Shown here in pieces: positions 34,752 to 46,504 of a stretch of 64,000 nt of DNA. Numbering within the stretch: position 1 is the first letter of the stretch; each line of letters begins with the position of its first letter. The stretch comes from Mantis religiosa (lineage: Eukaryota; Arthropoda; Insecta; Mantodea; Mantidae): assembly GCA_030765055.1 (NCBI GenBank), contig CM060952.1, positions 83,283,630-83,347,629 on the forward strand, written 5' to 3'. The notes under the pieces were generated by a model. It was given only the letters and a program-made list of their open reading frames with translations, was not told the origin of the DNA and made no database searches. Position numbers and translations under genes: made by a program.

Positions 34752-35310
34752 ATATATTCGTCGATTTAAAGGGGCAAGATACAACTCACGCTTCGAGGTT
34801 CGGAATGTAATGCCATGATTTGGAGGTGCGTGTCCACCCAAGGTGTAGGCCCCTTAGTGTGTATAGAGCGTGCAATGAAGAGTTCTGACTACAGGCTGAT
34901 TTTGGATAAGCGTATGCTAGACTAAAGATGCCCCGAAAATTGTGCTTTCAGCAAGATAATGATCCCAAACATGGATCATTCTTATTGTGCAGACTTCAAC
35001 AGAAGAAAAAGTTCTGCCACAGCCAAGACAAATTCCAGACTTGAAACGGATCGAACATATGTGGAAGATGTTCGACAGAGGTGTCAAACAAGAGAGTTTT
35101 CCAATAAGTAGAATTTTTCAACATGTTGAAATGTAAATGACAAAGAATTCTTCAGGATTCAATTACATCCCATATTGCTTCCATGCCACCAAGATGTGAG
35201 GCTATTATAGAATTAAAGGGCTATGCAATGAAATATTAGTTCATAGTTTCCGATAAAGCACATTTAGTTTTAGTTTTCCATACAAAACTATTTTGTCCGA
35301 ACAGTTATGA

Positions 35311-36974
35311 GCTATGGATTAGTTTTGTTTTTGTCATAAATTCAATACACTATCTCCAGCACTGTTAATTTGTATTTGCATTTATGTATGAATTGTTGTC
35401 TTAGTTTAAGTTAAATGTTATTTAAGGAGCCAACTAATGCTATAGATATAGAAATGTGAAGAAAACATTTTGTTAAAACACTTAAAAACACTAGTGTAGC
35501 TCAGAGATGGACGATGATGTAATATTAAGTCGCTCTCATAAAGATCCCTTTATCCATACTATCCCTTAAATGGAAAATGTTTAAACTAACTTCGAAATAA
35601 GATGAATATCTCAGACTTAAAACGTATGTAAGGCAGACAAACAACATTTTTAGTCTTAATTATTTAAATAAAACTTCTAGTGTGTGCAATAGATAACAGT
35701 AAGCAGTATAAGGATTAGCTGCCGTTGAGAAGATGCATAAAACAGTTCATATTATTTGCAGTGCAAAAGTAACTTAGGTAAATTATTATTATAAATTGCA
35801 TTCACCACACATTTTGTTTTAGCGTGCTTTTACGCTATCCGACTCCTTCACTCCCCCCCCCCCCCCTATCTCTCTCTTGCCACCTAATTGGAGTTTCACG
35901 ACAAAAATTAAATGATGTTACTTCGGGGTCTTCCAGATCGAGAAACACTTGCACTGGCACCAATGTGTTTGAACCACTGCTTTGTAAACACCGTTGTAGT
36001 TTGGGCTACGCCAATTTTTCTTGCTACTGTCCAATTAGTATAGACTTCTTAATACACAGCTACAATTACAACATATTTTTCAATTGCAATCTCCTTCTTT
36101 TGACCCATTAGTAGGTAATATGGTATAAACCTGATCAGGTACACAAAAACACTGCTAGATGCACACAGTATACTGTAAACCAATATAAACTGCTTGGTAC
36201 ACTGCTTGCTGAAGAATGAGGCCTATTGGAATGGAAACGTCATAGGCTAAGAAACATCAGTGTAGTTCTGGGAACTCATCAGCATTCCTCTATGCGGATA
36301 ACCAGTCTGGCAACATCAGACAACACAACAGACGGAATATTTATATGTTTATACATATGTATTATAACGGGGACTCAATAGCATGTTCAAAAAGAAATCT
36401 CTGTTTTAGCCTCAAATCCATAGTTGTGAAAGATGATCGAAAACTTTTGATCGGTAGTGTATATCAGCAGTAGCATTTCACTTTTGGAACGAAAACCACA
36501 ACCTTGACATAAATCCAAAAATGGTGTGATAAACCATAACAAACTGATAACTGGGAGAACACCTTAGTATGGGAATATAAAGAGAGAGTAAATAAACTTT
36601 GAAATTCCCCCAGTCGATAACTTGATAAAGAAGGTCATTGTTCCACCAACGAGACAGAAGACCACAACAGGAGATGACAGCAAAACCATCGCGTTGAAAG
36701 TGGAAGCAACAACTCCCGAAAATACTCGCTCAAAAGATCAAAATGTTAGTGGTGGATAGTGAAAAACTGACTACAAATAGTTTTATCAGCCAGTTTGGAT
36801 GCGGCTATTACTAAAGTCCTCCAAACAAGCGTAATTCCAATCAGACTAAAAAGATTGCACACAGCCACAGTTACCTAATAATTCCAAGTAGTTTAAGAAA
36901 TCTTAAACAAAAATGTGTTACATGCAATAAATTTTCAGAGCCAAAAGTAAACATATTATTGTTCTATTTAACAG
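35311..36974. other. Rest of intron 1, unassigned
   Basis: Contains a run of 15 C at 35853-35867. 36592-36759 is an ATG-less open frame (NFEIPPVDNLIKKVIVPPT..., Thr/Lys-rich) without recognisable domain, possibly a transposon relic. Confidence 0.4.
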
Positions 36975-37081
36975 AGGGATACGCTCCTTTCCTTAGCCTG
37001 AGCGAACCCAGGAAGTATGAGGACAAATCTCAAGAGCCAGGTCCAGACAGATATTTCCCGAAGATACTAGATCACATTAAG
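36975..37081 (+). CDS. STPG2: STPG2-like gene, coding exon 2
   Basis: The acceptor is TTCTATTTAACAG, ending 36974; the donor is GTATGG at 37082. The 107 nt complete the phase-1 codon of the previous exon and then encode GYAPFLSLSEPRKYEDKSQ, then EPGPDRYFPKILDHIK, ending in phase 0. EPGPDRYFP is a proline-glycine repeat of the SHIPPO type. The length and phase fit both neighbours exactly, which is the main support for the exon. The preceding intron is 5,027 bp and the following one 9,017 bp. Confidence 0.85.
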
Positions 37082-38275
37082 GTATGGAGTTCATTTAGTT
37101 TATAAAAGGTTAAACAAGAAAACGGATTCACGTAACATTCTCTACCCATTGTTACGAAAACGTCACCTTTATCTATAGATGTTAACTGAGAAATGATTTT
37201 GCTAAAAATTTCCTTACAGGTACAATGGGGACAGGGAAATGCAGTGGGCTTTAAGTGACAGTGAAACCCTTTTAAGATCTGGTCACTATTATATTGCTTT
37301 GAATTCCATTGTCCTTGCATGGTTAGGGCATAGAAAAAGGAATAACGATATTTTATTTGAGAATAGTATGAACAATTAAATCGAGAAGCAGAAATATCTT
37401 GTAAATGTTTATCATCATAAACAAATATATTTGACATAAATTGTGCGCTTTGACAAGATGCAATTATATTTTGACCATCTCTTACTTTGTGAGTTATATA
37501 CAAGCTGTTTATTACTCAGAGAGCCAATAAAAATCATGTTATTCATTTCATTTTTTACGAAATTAATTCTAAATATGATTATTTAAATATTTTTAATAGA
37601 AATCTTGGGATTCATTTTGGGGATTATTAAAATTTTAGAAAAACTTTTGAAAACCTTCCCATGCAATGGACTGACTGGGACAGACACTTTCTTGAAAATG
37701 TTGGTGTTCTATCTTTGGAAGATTCTGAGCATTAGCACAAAGTTCGGTACTTAACCAAACTCTTCAATTTTGACTTATGCTTCACAGACACACATATCAC
37801 TTCCTTTTTGCCTTTTTTTGATTTAGGATACTTAAAAATGTGAAACTGAAGTAATAAGTTTTCAGTTATATCTTCTGCACCTACTACGTACATAGTAGAA
37901 AAAATACAATACACAATTTCAGATTTCCTGAAAAAAAAAATCTTATGATATTTTGTTCCATCCAGTATATGAAATGACTAAATTGAATTCACTAAATGGA
38001 TTTAAAGGGAAAAGGCACATGTGTCTTTAAATAGTAAAACTGAAAGCAAACATGTATGCAACTATTTTTGTAAAGGTTTGTTTCTATTGACTCTAAGTAC
38101 ATAGACAAACCTTTATGAAAATATTTTGGAGAAGATATATTAAAAATGAGGGTTGTTAGCTCTCAGTGCAACACATAAGACAGTTACGAAATCGTGTGTG
38201 CGTGTGAAATTAACTCAGAAACAGAAAGGAAATAAATCTCAAAATTATGAACTTTAGATAGAACATTTTGAGAAG
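37082..38275. other. Intron 2, left part
   Basis: 37590-37760 resembles the 3' part of repeat R1 (TTTTGAAAACCTTCCCATGC, then TTCGGTACTTAACC), as near 44330-44440. Nothing else recognised. Confidence 0.45.
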
Positions 38276-38400
38276 TAAAGTCAGACTGAAAAATTCAATG
38301 CCGGGATCTAAACCACGGATATCAGGATGTCCTGCCATTTGCTCTTAACCATTAAGTTACCACGACAACGTGTCAGCATGAGACTGAATTCTCCAAATGT
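38276..38400 (-). mobile_element. tRNA-derived SINE, family B
   Basis: The minus strand has GGTAACTTAATGGTTAAGAGC (A box) and CGTGGTTTAGATCCCGGC (B box), then CATTGAATTTTTCAGTCTGAC. The last block is shared with the copies at 43686-43985 and 53590-53940. Confidence 0.65.
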
Positions 38401-38616
38401 CTCATACTTTCCAGATATTATAGATTGAACATTTTTAGACATTTAATTTATTCTGGCTTGTATGACCCTTATTAAAATTTGGCATGTTCAATGCATTTAA
38501 ATGACAAATAAACTGAATATCTTGACGCATTGGAGACTTGTCCGTAAAATTATTGTACCTTATAAATAATGTGCTGTTTATACAAGTTCCCACCGTATAA
38601 CACTGAGCTCACACCC

Positions 38617-38790
38617 CGCGTCTGTGGCGTAGGTGGTAGGGCGTTTGTGTCATGTATTCTAATCTTTGTCAGAAGAATAAAGCGTTTTTCCTGAATATTC
38701 CCTTATCCAGAAAGGTTAAGGTCGTTTAACTGTAAACTATATAGACTCTGGACTCATTTGAACATCATTTCACCATTTCATTTATCACTG
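38617..38790 (+). mobile_element. tRNA-derived SINE, family A
   Basis: Starts CGCGTCTGTGGCGTAGGTGG (A box). The B box is diverged (TATTCTAATCTTTGTCAG). Downstream blocks are TTCCCTTATCC, AACTGTAAACTATATAGAC and GACTCATTTGAACATCATTT, in the order of the other family A copies. Confidence 0.7.
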
Positions 38791-38910
38791 GATTACGTAA
38801 ATTAAAATAAATAAGACACGCACAGCTTACATCGAAGAACTTTTTGTGGCATCAGTATTGACTGAGACATTGTCGTTACTGATTTGAATTTCTTAATTCG
38901 CTATATATAG

Positions 38911-40003
38911 CGGGTAGTTAAATCATAATCGAACCCACTCGCGAACTGCCACTACTGCGCGAGACAGCCGGCATTCGCCGGGGAACTTAACTCGGCAGAG
39001 GCGGACTAGAATTCTTACCTTATAATAGATGCTGGAAATCTTGACCTACTTGTAAACAGGCGGCATATCTCATCTAAATATTCTCGCTCACTCTCCGAAG
39101 CTGAGCAGCAGATATTTTTGTGACTTCTTGCACAATGTTTTCCCTGCGTTCCTGCAGTGCGCAAGGATTGAAATGACGCACATCTGTTAAAAATGAAGAC
39201 CTATCGCCACACACTTGTGTAAGCGTTAAATTCAAAGGATCCAGCTAAACGTGTGAATTATTAGAACTGGTTTTCCAATCCGTGGAAAGGGGTTTCATTG
39301 ACCCACAGCTTTTGTTTTTCACTTATGAATCTTGGTTTCATTTAACTGGATGTGTTAATACTCACAACAGTGATACTGGGCTTCAGAAAAACCTATGCTA
39401 CTGAATAAAATACCTCACTATGACAAGAAAATTGGATCGTGGTGTGTGATAAGTGGTGAAGATTCATAGGCCCCATATTCTTTGATGAAACAATAAATGC
39501 AGAGCGATATCAGAGGTAAATTCTGAGGGTATTTTTCAATCGCTTGATGGAAGAAGAGAAATCGTATGGTTGGTTCCAGCAAGAATCTGCAACAAATCAT
39601 CGGCTGCCGAATCATTAAAAGCAGTAAGAGCTGTGTTTGGTAACAGAGTAATTAGTGTTGTTCGTAGCTGCCTCGTTTTCCTGACCTATCAAGCTGTGAA
39701 TTTTATTTATGGCGTTCTTTAACAGACAAAGTGCATCGTTTCAATCCTCACACACTACAGGAACTTAGGGAAAACAATGTGGAAGAAATCACAAGAATAT
39801 CTTCTGCTGAGTTTCGGAGAGTGAGCGAGAATTTTAGGCGAGATATGCCGCCTATTTGAGTGCAGAGGGTCAACGTTTCCAGAATCAGTTTAAAGGTAAG
39901 TACTCCAGTTCGCCTCTGCCAACGTAAGTTTCCCTGTAACTACCGGTCATCTCGCGCAGTAGAGAGAGGCCGCAAATGGGTTCGAATATAATTTAACTAC
40001 CCG
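38911..40003. mobile_element. Fold-back DNA transposon with ~285-bp terminal inverted repeats
   Basis: 38911-39193 and 39722-40003 are diverged reverse complements. Shared blocks include CGGGTAGTTAAAT, CTACTGCGCGAGA, GGCAGAGGCG, GGCGGCATATCTC and CTCGCTCACTCTCCGAA. Each arm, read outward, encodes a similar tail: RRENIVQEVTKISAAQLRRV in the left arm, ELRENNVEEITRISSAEFRRV in the right. This resembles the C-terminus of insect transposase-type proteins. Each tail is followed by GGTAAG and non-coding sequence. The centre (39194-39721) has no recognisable transposase. Both arms thus carry a copy of the coding end, which is unusual. The target duplication was not identified. Confidence 0.7.
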
Positions 40004-40574
40004 GTAGTAAAGGAAGTATTGCAATCGACCCAAATGTTCCATATCGAAAGCATTCTGTTCCTAGTGAACTTTAGTCTTAATGTTCTTGGTTGAAGGCTAC
40101 ATTAAGTAGCAGGGGGCACACCAGACCTGCAACTGGATTCTTTATATATACCTTCGGGAGGAACCGATGATATGTAGGAGACATTGGTCTGCAGGAATAT
40201 ATAACTTAAGCGGCAGAGACACGCAAAGGTCTTTACATTTATTATATTCTGGGTAGAGCACAGTATGTCTGGTGACACATATGGACAATTGTGGTAACAT
40301 TTTGCGGAATTATCTCAGCATTGCAGTTATTGCTGTCTTCTTATTTTTAAATAACTACTGTACCTGAAGTAGATTGAGGAATAAGAATTTTTAGGAATGC
40401 TTAAACCATAGTAAGCCAGATGAGTGTAATAAGTGACAATAACATTATATATAGTATTTTTATCAAAATAGTCATTGTTCAGAGTTTATAAAACGTAATA
40501 GCGAGCCTCGAATGAAGTACATTTAAATACTAAGTTCCGAGATTATTCAGCCTTTGTTTTTACTATTCACATAG
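40004..40574. other. Intronic spacer, unassigned
   Basis: No recognisable feature. Confidence 0.5.
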
Positions 40575-40870
40575 TCCTGCGCCGTGGCGTAGTGGGCTAA
40601 GGCAGCCTACTTTGTTCCCTGGGCACGGAAAGCGGCCAGGGTTCGATCTAACCTACTGGGGTGCGGACTCACCATCGTGAGGAAAGTGAGGAGCTTAGGC
40701 TAGTTAAGCGGCCCTGGTCGTGAAAACCAACGTCCCGGCTGGGGGATGCCGAGATGCTGACCACATCTCCCCATATCGGTTGGATGATCGCCCTCACTTC
40801 TGCGTAAGACAGGCAGTCGACTTGGTAGGCCTTGTCAAGCCAGGGTTTATTATTCTTTTTTATTTATTTT
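40575..40870 (+). mobile_element. tRNA-derived SINE, family E
   Basis: Starts CTGCGCCGTGGCGTAGTGGG (A box) with CAGGGTTCGATCTAACC (B box). A GC-rich body follows and ends at a T-rich tail near 40852-40870. TATTCACA occurs on both sides (about 40562-40569 and 40871-40878), a possible 8-bp target duplication. Distinct from the other SINE families here. Confidence 0.65.
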
Positions 40871-40904
40871 ATTCACAAACTCGAATATATTCCCCTCTTT
40901 AGTA

Positions 40905-41080
40905 TAGATTGTAGCGTATCTTTCTCACGTTCAAGAGGTCTCGAGTTCGAATTTCCGTCAGGTTGATAAGGTTTTTCGGAAGTTTTCCCTTGTCCTGGCT
41001 GATGAATATCTGTTAACTCTAAGCTTTATCGACTCTGGGCTCATTTCGATATCATTTCACTCATCGTCCGGTATAGCTTA
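40905..41080 (+). mobile_element. tRNA-derived SINE, family A
   Basis: GTAGCGTATC, TCACGTTCAAGAGG and B box CTCGAGTTCGAATTTCCG are followed by GGTTTTTCGGAAGTTTTCCC, ACTCTAAGCTTTATCGAC and TCACTCATCGTCCGG. A well-preserved family A copy. Confidence 0.75.
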
Positions 41081-41593
41081 AAGTTGTAGGACAAATTAAA
41101 AAAAACGCAAACATAGGCGGCTCTTTTACAAAAAATATTTTTTGGGTTCTCAAACTACTACATATATACGTAGTTGAAAAATTCAAATAAATCAGTCTAT
41201 TTGGGAAATTCCCAAAAGAAGAACATAAATTCCATAATTACATACGCAACACTACACTTCGTTATAATATTTTCAAATGAAGACAGTGACAGGAACAGTT
41301 GGACAGACAAGCAAATACATACAACAGACATACATACATTTTGTACAATTTCTGTTATGTAAGAGCCGGAAGTTTTGGTACTTCGGCCTTGTCACGCGGA
41401 ACTCATAAAATATTTCCAGGTCTGGTCTCCTGGTAAACGCTTCCGTGACATTTCTTTTGTTTTCGTTCATCGCAAACTTCCGTTTATGTCGCGTGATGTA
41501 CAGTAAATGAGGGCGTTCATCCCTGCATTACTGAGGCGACTCAGGCTCGAGGGGCTCGATGCAGTCCATTTAACTTAATAATTCGTCTTTATA

Positions 41594-42248
41594 TGTCTAG
41601 CTCACGTTTTAACGTCACGATATATTAGAACAAAGGACGCAAAAATTTCACATCTAAACTGCTTTACTTGTCACTAAATTTGTAGCTCAGTGCTAACGTA
41701 CAATCAGCCTTTGTTTTACACAAATACAAAACAACTCCACGAAGTTCCTTTACATAAGTCTCTGTAGCAGGTACTCTTTTTGTGCTGTTGACCTACATAT
41801 AGGTCTACCTCTTACATGGAGCTATATAACAATTGTGAACACAACTCCGATATTTAGAGGTAAACTGCTACCTGGCCGTTACACGGCCTGCCAACTACTT
41901 ATCACGGTGCATGGAAGGTAACACACTGAGCTCGACTCACCATACTATTTCACTAGTTCTCACTGTACAGCTCACTGACTCTGACTCTCGCCAACTCTGA
42001 CGGCTGTCAGCCTTGCGCCGGCTTTTATATATCTGCCGAGCGTGGTAGATCTTTTTGGAATTGGAAGCTTCTGGAATTACTGTTCGCGAAAGGTTATTTG
42101 CGCAGTAATATATGACTCGCTTTCTGGCGTCAGCTTTGCTTGAGTGCTTATTTATTTCACAGGGCAACTTCAACGATGTCAGTGGCTGATCTTCAGCGGG
42201 TCTAGCTTTCTCATGACAGACTTCCACGATTATCGATTTGTCAATACA
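41594..42248 (-). mobile_element. Putative solo LTR (LTR-like promoter region)
   Basis: On the minus strand it would begin TGTATTGACA (42248) and end GAGCTAGACA (41594), giving TG...CA ends. The flanks are TATA and TATT, three of four bases alike. It has a strong TATA (TATATAAAAGCCGGC) whose TATAAAA is at 42023-42029. An AGTAAA near 41662 is a possible poly(A) signal. The 40 bases after the TATA resemble those at 61227-61290 (GAGTTG, GAGTCAG, GTGAGCTGT). No neighbouring retrotransposon coding region was found. The boundaries are the weakest part of this call; an isolated host promoter is the alternative. Confidence 0.4.
42023..42076 (-). promoter_or_regulatory. TATA box with perfect three-unit heat-shock element
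   Basis: Minus strand TTCCAGAAGCTTC (42064-42076) is a perfect TTCnnGAAnnTTC. It sits 34 bp upstream of TATAAAA (42023-42029), the same layout as in the LTRs at 6066 and 34276. Confidence 0.5.
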
Positions 42249-43685
42249 TATTTTACATTTTAAAAATTTATACTATTTATTTAAACATACATCTATTAAA
42301 TTAACTATTTTATAGTGCTTGATGTATATGCAGATATCACCAGCGAGGGTAATCTGTTATTACATGTAAGAGGAAGAGATGGTACTGGGGTACACGTAAA
42401 AATTACCATACTTAAAAAATTCGATACTCTCTGAATCCCCGTTTGAAATTTCACGTGTTCATCCTAGATAACTAGTTAGTAAACCGCAGGAGACCTTAAC
42501 TACGTAAAAAATAATGAGGTCGTTAAAACACAATTTATTTCCAATACCCCTTTTGTGCAGTGAAGCTTTTTTGAGTTTATTATTTATTTACCTCTTGGAT
42601 ATACAAAAGGAAACAAATTTCAAGGCCTTCATATGGAGACCAGCTCTTAAAATGTTGCTTAAAATCTACTGAATTGTTATATTTCCTTTGTTCCTACAAG
42701 AAAATAAAATTTTTACTGCAATTAACATGAAGTGCATAGAGGTATAAAAATTTGTAAAAAAAAAGTTTACCAGTGATGCAAAGGTTACCCAGAATGAGGA
42801 CAGTTCATTTAGCATGAACATGTTCTAAATGTATTGTAATTTAACCAAAATCAATACATCCATTTTGAGGAATTCAACACTTCCCAAAGATGTTCACTTA
42901 ATGGGTAGTATGAGGTGGAGGACTTTCTAGAAAATCTAAACGTAGCGTTCTCAAAACGTTATGTTCTCAGAAAATAAATACCGAGTTTGGCATTTAATTG
43001 AAAATTCGTTTTTGGTGTCGTTGTTCACGGTATACACACTCGAGCCTTTTTTTAAATTCTTTCTTGAATTCAAGAAATCTCGAAACTTATATTTAGGAAA
43101 TTTGAATGGAATGCAATACCTCACCCACCTACATGCAAGAGAAATAAAACCCAAGGGTGATATCATGCAGTTTTTAGAAGTTTCATATAGCTTCTACATA
43201 AGAATAAGAAGTTGAGTGAGTCCCTCTCATCAAAATGCATTAGGTGATAAATTACGGGACACCACACGAAGTTTGGGGTATCACCGCTGCCTCATTATCG
43301 GCACATTAAGACTTGCTAATGAGTTTCAGACTCAAGAGATCTTGAAGCAGCGACAGAGTTACATCCTCACCACGACCTTCTCTGCAAACCATTCTTCTTC
43401 TGTCAATCGAGTTACGTTGAAGCGACAGTCAACTTCTTGAAAAGCCTGTCGTTATGCTCCTTACATGACCATTCAGTTCAGTGGATTGCTGAAAATAAAA
43501 TTAAAATAAATCAGTTCTCTGGGCATTGTTTACCTAATAGTCAGAAAATAATATATTGCACACAAAATTTTGTTGAACTTTGCCAGATAGATGTTGATTT
43601 ACAAAATATTAATCGTCACTGTGTCTATCACGTACTCACTGGGAAAGAAGGTATTGGATTCCATCCAAACACTAAATACTGAGAT
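42249..43685. other. Intronic spacer, unassigned
   Basis: AT-rich. Short open frames at 42961-43682 show no recognisable motif. Confidence 0.45.
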
Positions 43686-43985
43686 GTTTGGATAGGTAGA
43701 GTCAATATGCAAAATTCAATCCATATAGCCGGCTTTTGAACCACGGAACTCCCGGTCTCCGTCCGATATTCTTAATCATTGAGCTGTCATGGCCAACATG
43801 CTAGCATGCCATTAAATTCTTCAACTGACTCGTATTTTCAGTTGGATAACTTGATGTCATGCTAACACGTTGCCATGGTAGGTCAGTGGTTAGAGAAAAC
43901 AGACTGAGACTGGAAGACCCATGGTTCAAATCTCGACATTGCCACTAAACTTTTCAGTCTGATTCTACTTATCCAAACCTTAGCC
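43686..43985. mobile_element. Inverted pair of SINE family B copies
   Basis: A minus copy (43686-43810) has CTGAGCTGTC-type head sequence and CCGGCTTTTGAACCACGG as its B box. A plus copy (about 43870-43985) has CATGGTAGGTCAGTGGTTAG as A box and CATGGTTCAAATCTCGAC as B box. They lie head to head. The outer ends GTTTGGATAGGTAGAGTC and ATTCTACTTATCCAAAC are reverse complements apart from a few changes. The same pairing occurs at 53590-53940. Confidence 0.7.
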
Positions 43986-44189
43986 TACACACGGCTAGTA
44001 TGGAAGAATGATCAATTTCTAATGAGATGTAACTGGAAATGCGGGTTTAGAGCTCTCTAAGTAAAAATCAATATTTTGATAAGATGTTTATTTTTTATTT
44101 TTTAAAGAGGATGAAATGATGAATAATAAAGAATATCTCTGCAATAGTTAAAACTAAAAAATCGCATATATCAAGTGTGTATTTTAACG

Positions 44190-44440
44190 AGATCTGCACT
44201 TCCTGCGTAAAAATATATGTCTACATCTTACGGTTTACTATTTAAGCTAAAGACATTCAGAACAAAGAGGAGTTCGGCGGTTATTCTTAGAAAATTAAAC
44301 ATGTTTTAATAAAAGTTTTCAGTCAGTAGTTTTGAAAACCTTTCCATGCAAAAGCTAATTTGGGGTCAGGAGTTTTCTTGAAAATCATCCTTGAGTAAAC
44401 GCTAAACTTAAGTCGGTATTTAACCGGTATATAATATTTT
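44190..44440 (+). repeat. Copy of dispersed repeat R1
   Basis: AACGAGATCTGCACTTCCTG, then CATCTTACGGTTTACTATTTA, GACATTCAGAACAAAGAGG, TTAGAAAATTAAACATG and TTTTGAAAACCTTTCCATGC. The most complete of the R1 copies. No coding sequence or terminal repeats seen. Confidence 0.55.
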
Positions 44441-44584
44441 TGGCATATAATACCTTTCTCGTATAAATTTTCTGTTCCCTCTTTCACACATGGGAAGATA
44501 TGATGTAAATCAGTTTGGTTTTAAGGATACAATCACAAAATCTTTAATTTTATGCTAAGAAACCCTATTTTTTAAGTTAACATC

Positions 44585-44770
44585 CTCCACCGTAACTGAC
44601 TGGACAATGAATGAAATTATGTTCAAATGAGTCCAGGGATCATAGAGCTTAGAGTTATCAAATATTTACCTTTTCCAAAAAATCCTTATCACCTGACCGA
44701 GAACCGAACTCGAGACCTCTTGGACGTAAGGCAGACCACTACCATCTACGCTACAGAGACGCGGTGAGAG
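44585..44770 (-). mobile_element. tRNA-derived SINE, family A
   Basis: The minus strand has TGTAGCGTAGATGGTAGTGG (A box) and CTCGAGTTCGGTTCTCGGTC (B box). The family body follows, with TTTGATAACTCTAAGCTCTA and TCATTTGAACATAATTTCAT. Confidence 0.75.
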
Positions 44771-45156
44771 TAACTTTCTTAATTAATTGCTCTAACAGAG
44801 AAACGCATGCTTTGATTCACATTCCGTTTTAGATAAATTAATACTGTGGCAGCAATGTCCATAAAAACTAAACTCCAGTCTGTAATTAAAGACTTTATAT
44901 TCTTTGTTGAGCTAGGCCTAAAGGAAGTACGCGGTCTGTATTCCTTTCTGAGAAACCCTTACGGTAGCGTGCAGCGTATATACGTTAGTCCACCAGAGTC
45001 CAACTTCTTAATCGAGATATTCCCTTAGGCAATCCGTTCTTGATGAGGACACACGATGTAACTTTCACAATTCTTTTTGAAAGTCTTCCTCATCAAGCCC
45101 TCCAATCACGCTGGCCAGAGGGGGTAAAATAAAATCAGATGACGACGACGGATGTG

Positions 45157-45276
<120 letters not shown>

Positions 45277-46098
45277 ACAATAATAACAGCAAGGTTCTAC
45301 AATATTTGTAACTTACGAATATAGAGTTTGTTTGCAATATCTGCATTAAGTTACATTAATTTTTGTGACGTGATAGGGCCGTACTCGGTTGGTCCCAGTT
45401 TCGGTTTCTCTGCGCTTACAGAACTATGCAAACCCCTATCTCAATCAACGTGAGGTAAACAGAAGAATAAGGTGTGCAACAATAGTTTGTGCAAGAGTAG
45501 AGGAAGTCACGTGAATATATAGTTCCGTCGCTGTATTCCCGGTCATGATGTTCCGTGAGGCAGAGACAGCCGGAATAACCAGCTTTAGCATACCAACATG
45601 TTAACTTCTGCAGTAAAGGGAGCAATTCTGTTTCGTCGCAACAGATACATTATAGACTTGCTTAGAGTGTTGCTCCATACAAAACAAAATATAAATGATA
45701 AAATAAAATCAGGCAAGGTTTCCCTCGCAAAACAGTTGAGTTACAATATCCTCCATTGTGCCCAACTTGCCAGTTCTCCTGTAAGCAAAGTAAGCTGTAT
45801 TTCTGGTAAAGTTAGTTACATGTGAGCATATTAAATCTCTTTGAGTTTGTTTATTGTAAATGCTCTCTCCATTCTTTATGTATTCTTAACAAAGAAATTA
45901 TTTCATTGTTTGTATTTTGCAAAGAGGGCACATATATGCAAGTATTCATAGTAGTGACAGGAACTGGCAACATTGCCTCATTCGGACGCGCTAAATGGCA
46001 TTCGGGAATACAGCGATTGAACTATAATGTATAACATCTTTTCTATGTGTAACCTATGTTGAATGTATTTTATAAATAGGAACTTTACTTATTTTAAG
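45277..46098. other. End of intron 2, unassigned
   Basis: No recognisable repeat. It ends in the acceptor of exon 3. Confidence 0.5.
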
Positions 46099-46200
46099 GG
46101 AGGAAAAGCGCTGAGCAATAAAGCAGAGCGTTTTAAATATCCCAAAGAAGTGACACCGCGATACAGGGGTCCGGATCTCAACCCTGAAGAGTTTTGCCAG
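46099..46200 (+). CDS. STPG2: STPG2-like gene, coding exon 3
   Basis: The acceptor is TACTTATTTTAAG (ending 46098) and the donor a strong GTAAGT (46201). The 102 nt, phase 0 at both ends, encode GGKALSNKAERFKYPKEVTP, then RYRGPDLNPEEFCQ. GKALSNKAERF is the motif that typically follows one proline-glycine repeat and precedes the next in SHIPPO-type proteins. The exon joins directly to DHIK of exon 2 without a gap in motif order. Confidence 0.85.
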
Positions 46201-46504
46201 GTAAGTAGTTCTGACATAGATACTGTGTGTCAAAACAAACCAACACACATTATCTCACTATTCACGACTTGAAATGTTTAAGAAATTAAATTCGCGTACC
46301 TAAATTTTTGGGAATAAACTTCAAGAGGAGTAATTTATATGTCTAATTAATTGATGAGTAGTAAATCTAAATTTTAAACACTTAAGAACTGTGTGTATAC
46401 AGGTGGGAGGTGAATAATAAGTAGTTTTATATGTAGTACAAAACAATGCGTATAACAAATATGTGCATCTCGGTTTGTCCGCTCTCTAATAACAGTACCT
46501 TTTA
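46201..46504. other. Intron 3, left flank of the mariner
   Basis: Intron 3 (46201-47928) is 1,728 bp, of which 1,331 bp are one mariner element. No other feature seen. Confidence 0.6.

Larger units (their letters stand above)
33810..35310 (+). pseudogene. Tc1-like transposase, disrupted by a solo LTR
   Basis: Plus-strand frames give Tc1 blocks in order. AEVVRNVHLSKQLVYVW and SRPRKTTKR come from the DNA-binding region. KKPCLSPHRRRQRVAFSKE leads to SDESKFNLMSSD, which holds the first catalytic Asp. After the insert at 34276-34751 come RFKGARYNSRFEVRNVM, CFQQDNDPKH (second Asp) and RIEHMWKMFDRGV (the IEH Glu). This is a DD34E Tc1 pattern. The DNA-binding region and the part after the insert also hold stops and frameshifts. 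The right end contains TTTTGTCCGAACAGTT near 35292-35308, a possible terminal repeat; the left one was not found. Confidence 0.85.

Noticed and set aside
36592..36759. Thr/Lys-rich open frame in intron 1
   Set aside because: No ATG, no domain and no matching exon phase; too short to call.
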